Positions 7,836 through 9,107 of a stretch of 9,107 nucleotides of DNA are shown piece by piece. Within the stretch, counting starts at the first letter, position 1. Every line of letters begins with the position of its first letter. The stretch covers positions 1 to 9,107 of the forward strand of contig DUOR01000256.1 in the NCBI GenBank assembly GCA_012838715.1. Reading direction: 5' to 3'. The notes beneath the pieces are model-generated. The model made no database searches and was not told where the DNA came from. It saw only the letters and a program-made list of their open reading frames with translations. Source of the stretch: Actinomycetales bacterium (GTDB lineage Bacteria; Actinomycetota; Actinomycetes; Mycobacteriales; Mycobacteriaceae). Both the position numbers and the translations under genes were made by a program.

Positions 7836-8626
7836 ATGAACTCGAATCGCCCGTACGGCGACGGGGCGGGCCCGAACCCGGACGAAACCTGGGGACAGGG
7901 ACCGAACAATCCGTACCGACAGGGACCGAACAATCCGTACGGCCAGGGACCCTACGGTCAGGCCCCAACCAGAATGCGTACGGCCAGAACAATTACGGCC
8001 AGTACCAGGGCGCCTACCCCAACCAAGGGGAGCAGCAGTACCCGTACGCGGCGGCGCCGGCCGGTGCCGCCGGCGCCCCCGGGAGCTCCGGCGGCAACAA
8101 GAACGGTCTGCTGTTCGGGATCATCGGCGCCGTCGTCGCGGTGCTCGTGATCGCCGGTGGCCTCTTTTTCTTCCTCGGCGGCGACGAGGACGATGATGAT
8201 GACCGGTCGACCCGGGCCGCGCGCATCTCGGAGGAGACCACCGAAACGACCTCGGAGCGGCCGTCGACGGTGACCGAAACGGCCACCGAGACGGTTTCGC
8301 CGACCCTGGACTTCGGGCTCGGCCCCTCGTACTCGCCGGGCGAATGGGGTTACGGCCTGGATGTGGTCACGGAATGCGACCCGCCGAGCGGCATCGTTTT
8401 CGTGGCGTCGGGTTCCTACGCCACCACCTGCGTTTTCGCGGAGAACATCGCGGCGGAGCTCGTCGGTTACAGCCCCGCCTCCGATGCGTCCGTCCCGTTC
8501 ACCGCCTACGACGATCTCCTCTCCCGCGATTCGAGCGGCACCTGCGATCGCATCGAGGATGGCGATGGCGCGTACGTCTACGAATGCACGACGGACTTCG
8601 GCGACGTCGCATACGTCCGGCCCTGA
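7836..8626 (+). CDS. Paralogue 3: four-cysteine membrane protein gene with an apparent 1-nt frameshift
   Basis: The start at 7836 gives MNSNRPYGDG and then GPNNPY/PYGQ repeats through codon 43. After that the frame leaves the family composition and stops at 8148-8150, before any TM helix. From about 7964 the -1 frame takes over with NQNAYGQNNYGQ and runs intact to the stop at 8624-8626. Adding one C to the run at 7963-7966 joins the two parts into a 263-residue protein like its neighbours. It would have a TM helix at about 91-114 (GLLFGIIGAVVAVLVIAGGLFFFL), GGDEDDDDD after it, a Thr/Glu linker, and cysteines (codons at 8375, 8429, 8543, 8585) spaced 18-38-14, ending VAYVRP. Without correction, the C-terminal frame could be made only from the poorly placed ATG at 7793, with a scrambled N-terminus. 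A real deletion, a sequencing error or recoding are all possible. Confidence 0.8.
7894..7940 (+). repeat. 24-bp tandem duplication inside paralogue 3
   Basis: The 23-nt sequence at 7894-7916 recurs exactly at 7918-7940, a period of 24 bp or eight codons (QGPNNPYR then QGPNNPYG). It ends 22 bp before the C run where the frame breaks. Confidence 0.92.
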
Positions 8627-8641
8627 CCCGCTGCATCCCGA

Positions 8642-8676
8642 AACCGGCCTTCCCGCTTCCCGTGGGGAGGCCGGTT
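8642..8676 (+). terminator. Intrinsic terminator of paralogue 3
   Basis: A 13-bp stem (8642-8654 with 8664-8676, one T-G wobble) with a 9-nt loop lies 15 bp past the stop codon. Over 38 nt (8639-8676 against 7466-7503) it differs from the terminator of paralogue 2 by one loop base. Confidence 0.9.
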
Positions 8677-8708
8677 CGTCGTTGCCGGTCGCAATCCGGG
8701 CGATGGGT

Positions 8709-8714
8709 TAGATT
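8709..8714 (+). promoter_or_regulatory. -10 element TAGATT before the last gene
   Basis: TAGATT fits TAnnnT. It lies just after the terminator of paralogue 3 and 130 bp upstream of the GTG at 8845. A six-codon frame opened by TTG at 8722, exactly 7 nt later, ends at TAG 8740-8742. A start there would be unusual, so a G near 8720 with a leader of about 125 nt is more likely. Confidence 0.45.
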
Positions 8715-8844
8715 GGCCGGGTTGACGGTGATGGGCGGTTAGCGCCGCCGCGCGATCCGTCGTGAAGCTTCGGCGTGAAGCCCCGCTGACCCGGCCCATC
8801 GCCTGCCCCCGTCCCCCGCAATCCCCCTGTCCGAGTGAGGTTCC

Positions 8845-9107
8845 GTGTTCCTTGCCGCCGTCGTGACCGCCCTGCTTTTGTTCGTGCCGGGTGCGGTCGT
8901 TGGCGTGGCCGCGGGCCTGCGGCCGATGCCGGCGCTCGCGGCGGCGGGGCCGGTTGCGGTGGGTGTCACCGGTTTCGCGGCGTGGGCGGCCGGCGCCCTC
9001 GACGTCCGTTGGGGTTGGGGGCCCGCGGTCGTGGCCTGGGCCGGCGCCGCCGCGCTCGGGTATCTGCTGCACCGGTTCCTGCCGCGGGCCAATGCGCCCG
9101 CCGATGC
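8845..9107 (+). CDS. N-terminal part of a multi-TM membrane protein, 3' truncated
   Basis: The GTG at 8845 begins a frame open to the window edge (87 full codons). GTGAGG lies 4 nt upstream, and an in-frame TGA at 8836 rules out earlier starts. The product is strongly hydrophobic, with likely TM helices at about residues 1-23 (FLAAVVTALLLFVPGAVVGVAAG), 30-52 and 59-80. The VPGAVVG turn followed by a short loop recalls the N-terminus of large actinobacterial membrane proteins of the DUF6541 / GT-C-like type, but this is only an impression from a short fragment. It is separated from paralogue 3 by a terminator and its own candidate promoter, so it is probably an independent unit. Confidence 0.7.
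   Translation, partial: MFLAAVVTALLLFVPGAVVGVAAGLRPMPALAAAGPVAVGVTGFAAWAAGALDVRWGWGPAVVAWAGAAALGYLLHRFLPRANAPAD

Noticed and set aside
7793..7963. ATG at 7793 as the true start of paralogue 3
   Set aside because: No Shine-Dalgarno precedes it, and its first ~57 residues lack the Q/G/Y-rich family composition, which is found instead in the frame started at 7836.
7959..7970. Programmed -1 ribosomal frameshift site
   Set aside because: The codons CAG GCC CCA do not form an X XXY YYZ heptamer, and re-pairing of the GCC tRNA on GGC would mismatch. A deletion or sequencing error is simpler.

Overview
The window is very GC-rich (roughly 70% by eye), with coding frames that strongly prefer G or C at third positions. 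Its gene content is typical of Corynebacteriales, most likely a high-GC Corynebacterium. Supporting this are a D,D-carboxypeptidase, a YhjD/BrkB membrane protein and trpS close together (as in the dacB1 / Rv3335c / trpS neighbourhood of Mycobacterium tuberculosis), an Rv3717-type peptidoglycan amidase, and several promoters placed so that the mRNA would be leaderless. Species-level identity cannot be settled from the sequence alone.

Left part (1-4200). A 5'-truncated, membrane-anchored D,D-carboxypeptidase gene on the + strand converges on a minus-strand group. A 16-bp perfect hairpin between them probably terminates both. The minus-strand group, in its own 5'->3' order, is a small two-TM protein (4200-3724), trpS (3673-2570) and yhjD (2426-1392). 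trpS and yhjD appear to have their own -10 elements.

Middle (4201-5311). A divergent region of about 200 bp leads into a zinc-dependent N-acetylmuramoyl-L-alanine amidase, here predicted to be a lipoprotein. Its GTG start lies 7 nt after a TAATCT -10 box.

Right part (5410-8626). Three tandem paralogues encode single-pass membrane proteins. Each has a low-complexity N-terminus rich in Gln, Pro, Gly and Tyr, one TM helix, an Asp-rich patch just outside it, a Thr/Ser/Glu-rich linker, and a small C-terminal domain with four cysteines at nearly fixed spacing (18-37/38-14). Genes 2 and 3 share their Shine-Dalgarno and start context and end in almost identical terminators. The third copy carries an apparent one-base deletion at a C run, next to a 24-bp tandem duplication. 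The roughly 420-bp gaps before genes 2 and 3 carry promoters, inverted repeats and, before gene 2, a possible short leader ORF with two hairpins. A 5' fragment of a hydrophobic, multi-TM protein gene runs off the right edge.

The common theme is the cell envelope: peptidoglycan trimming (carboxypeptidase, amidase) plus a small family of envelope-spanning proteins of unknown role. The paralogous cassette is the least explained and most interesting part.
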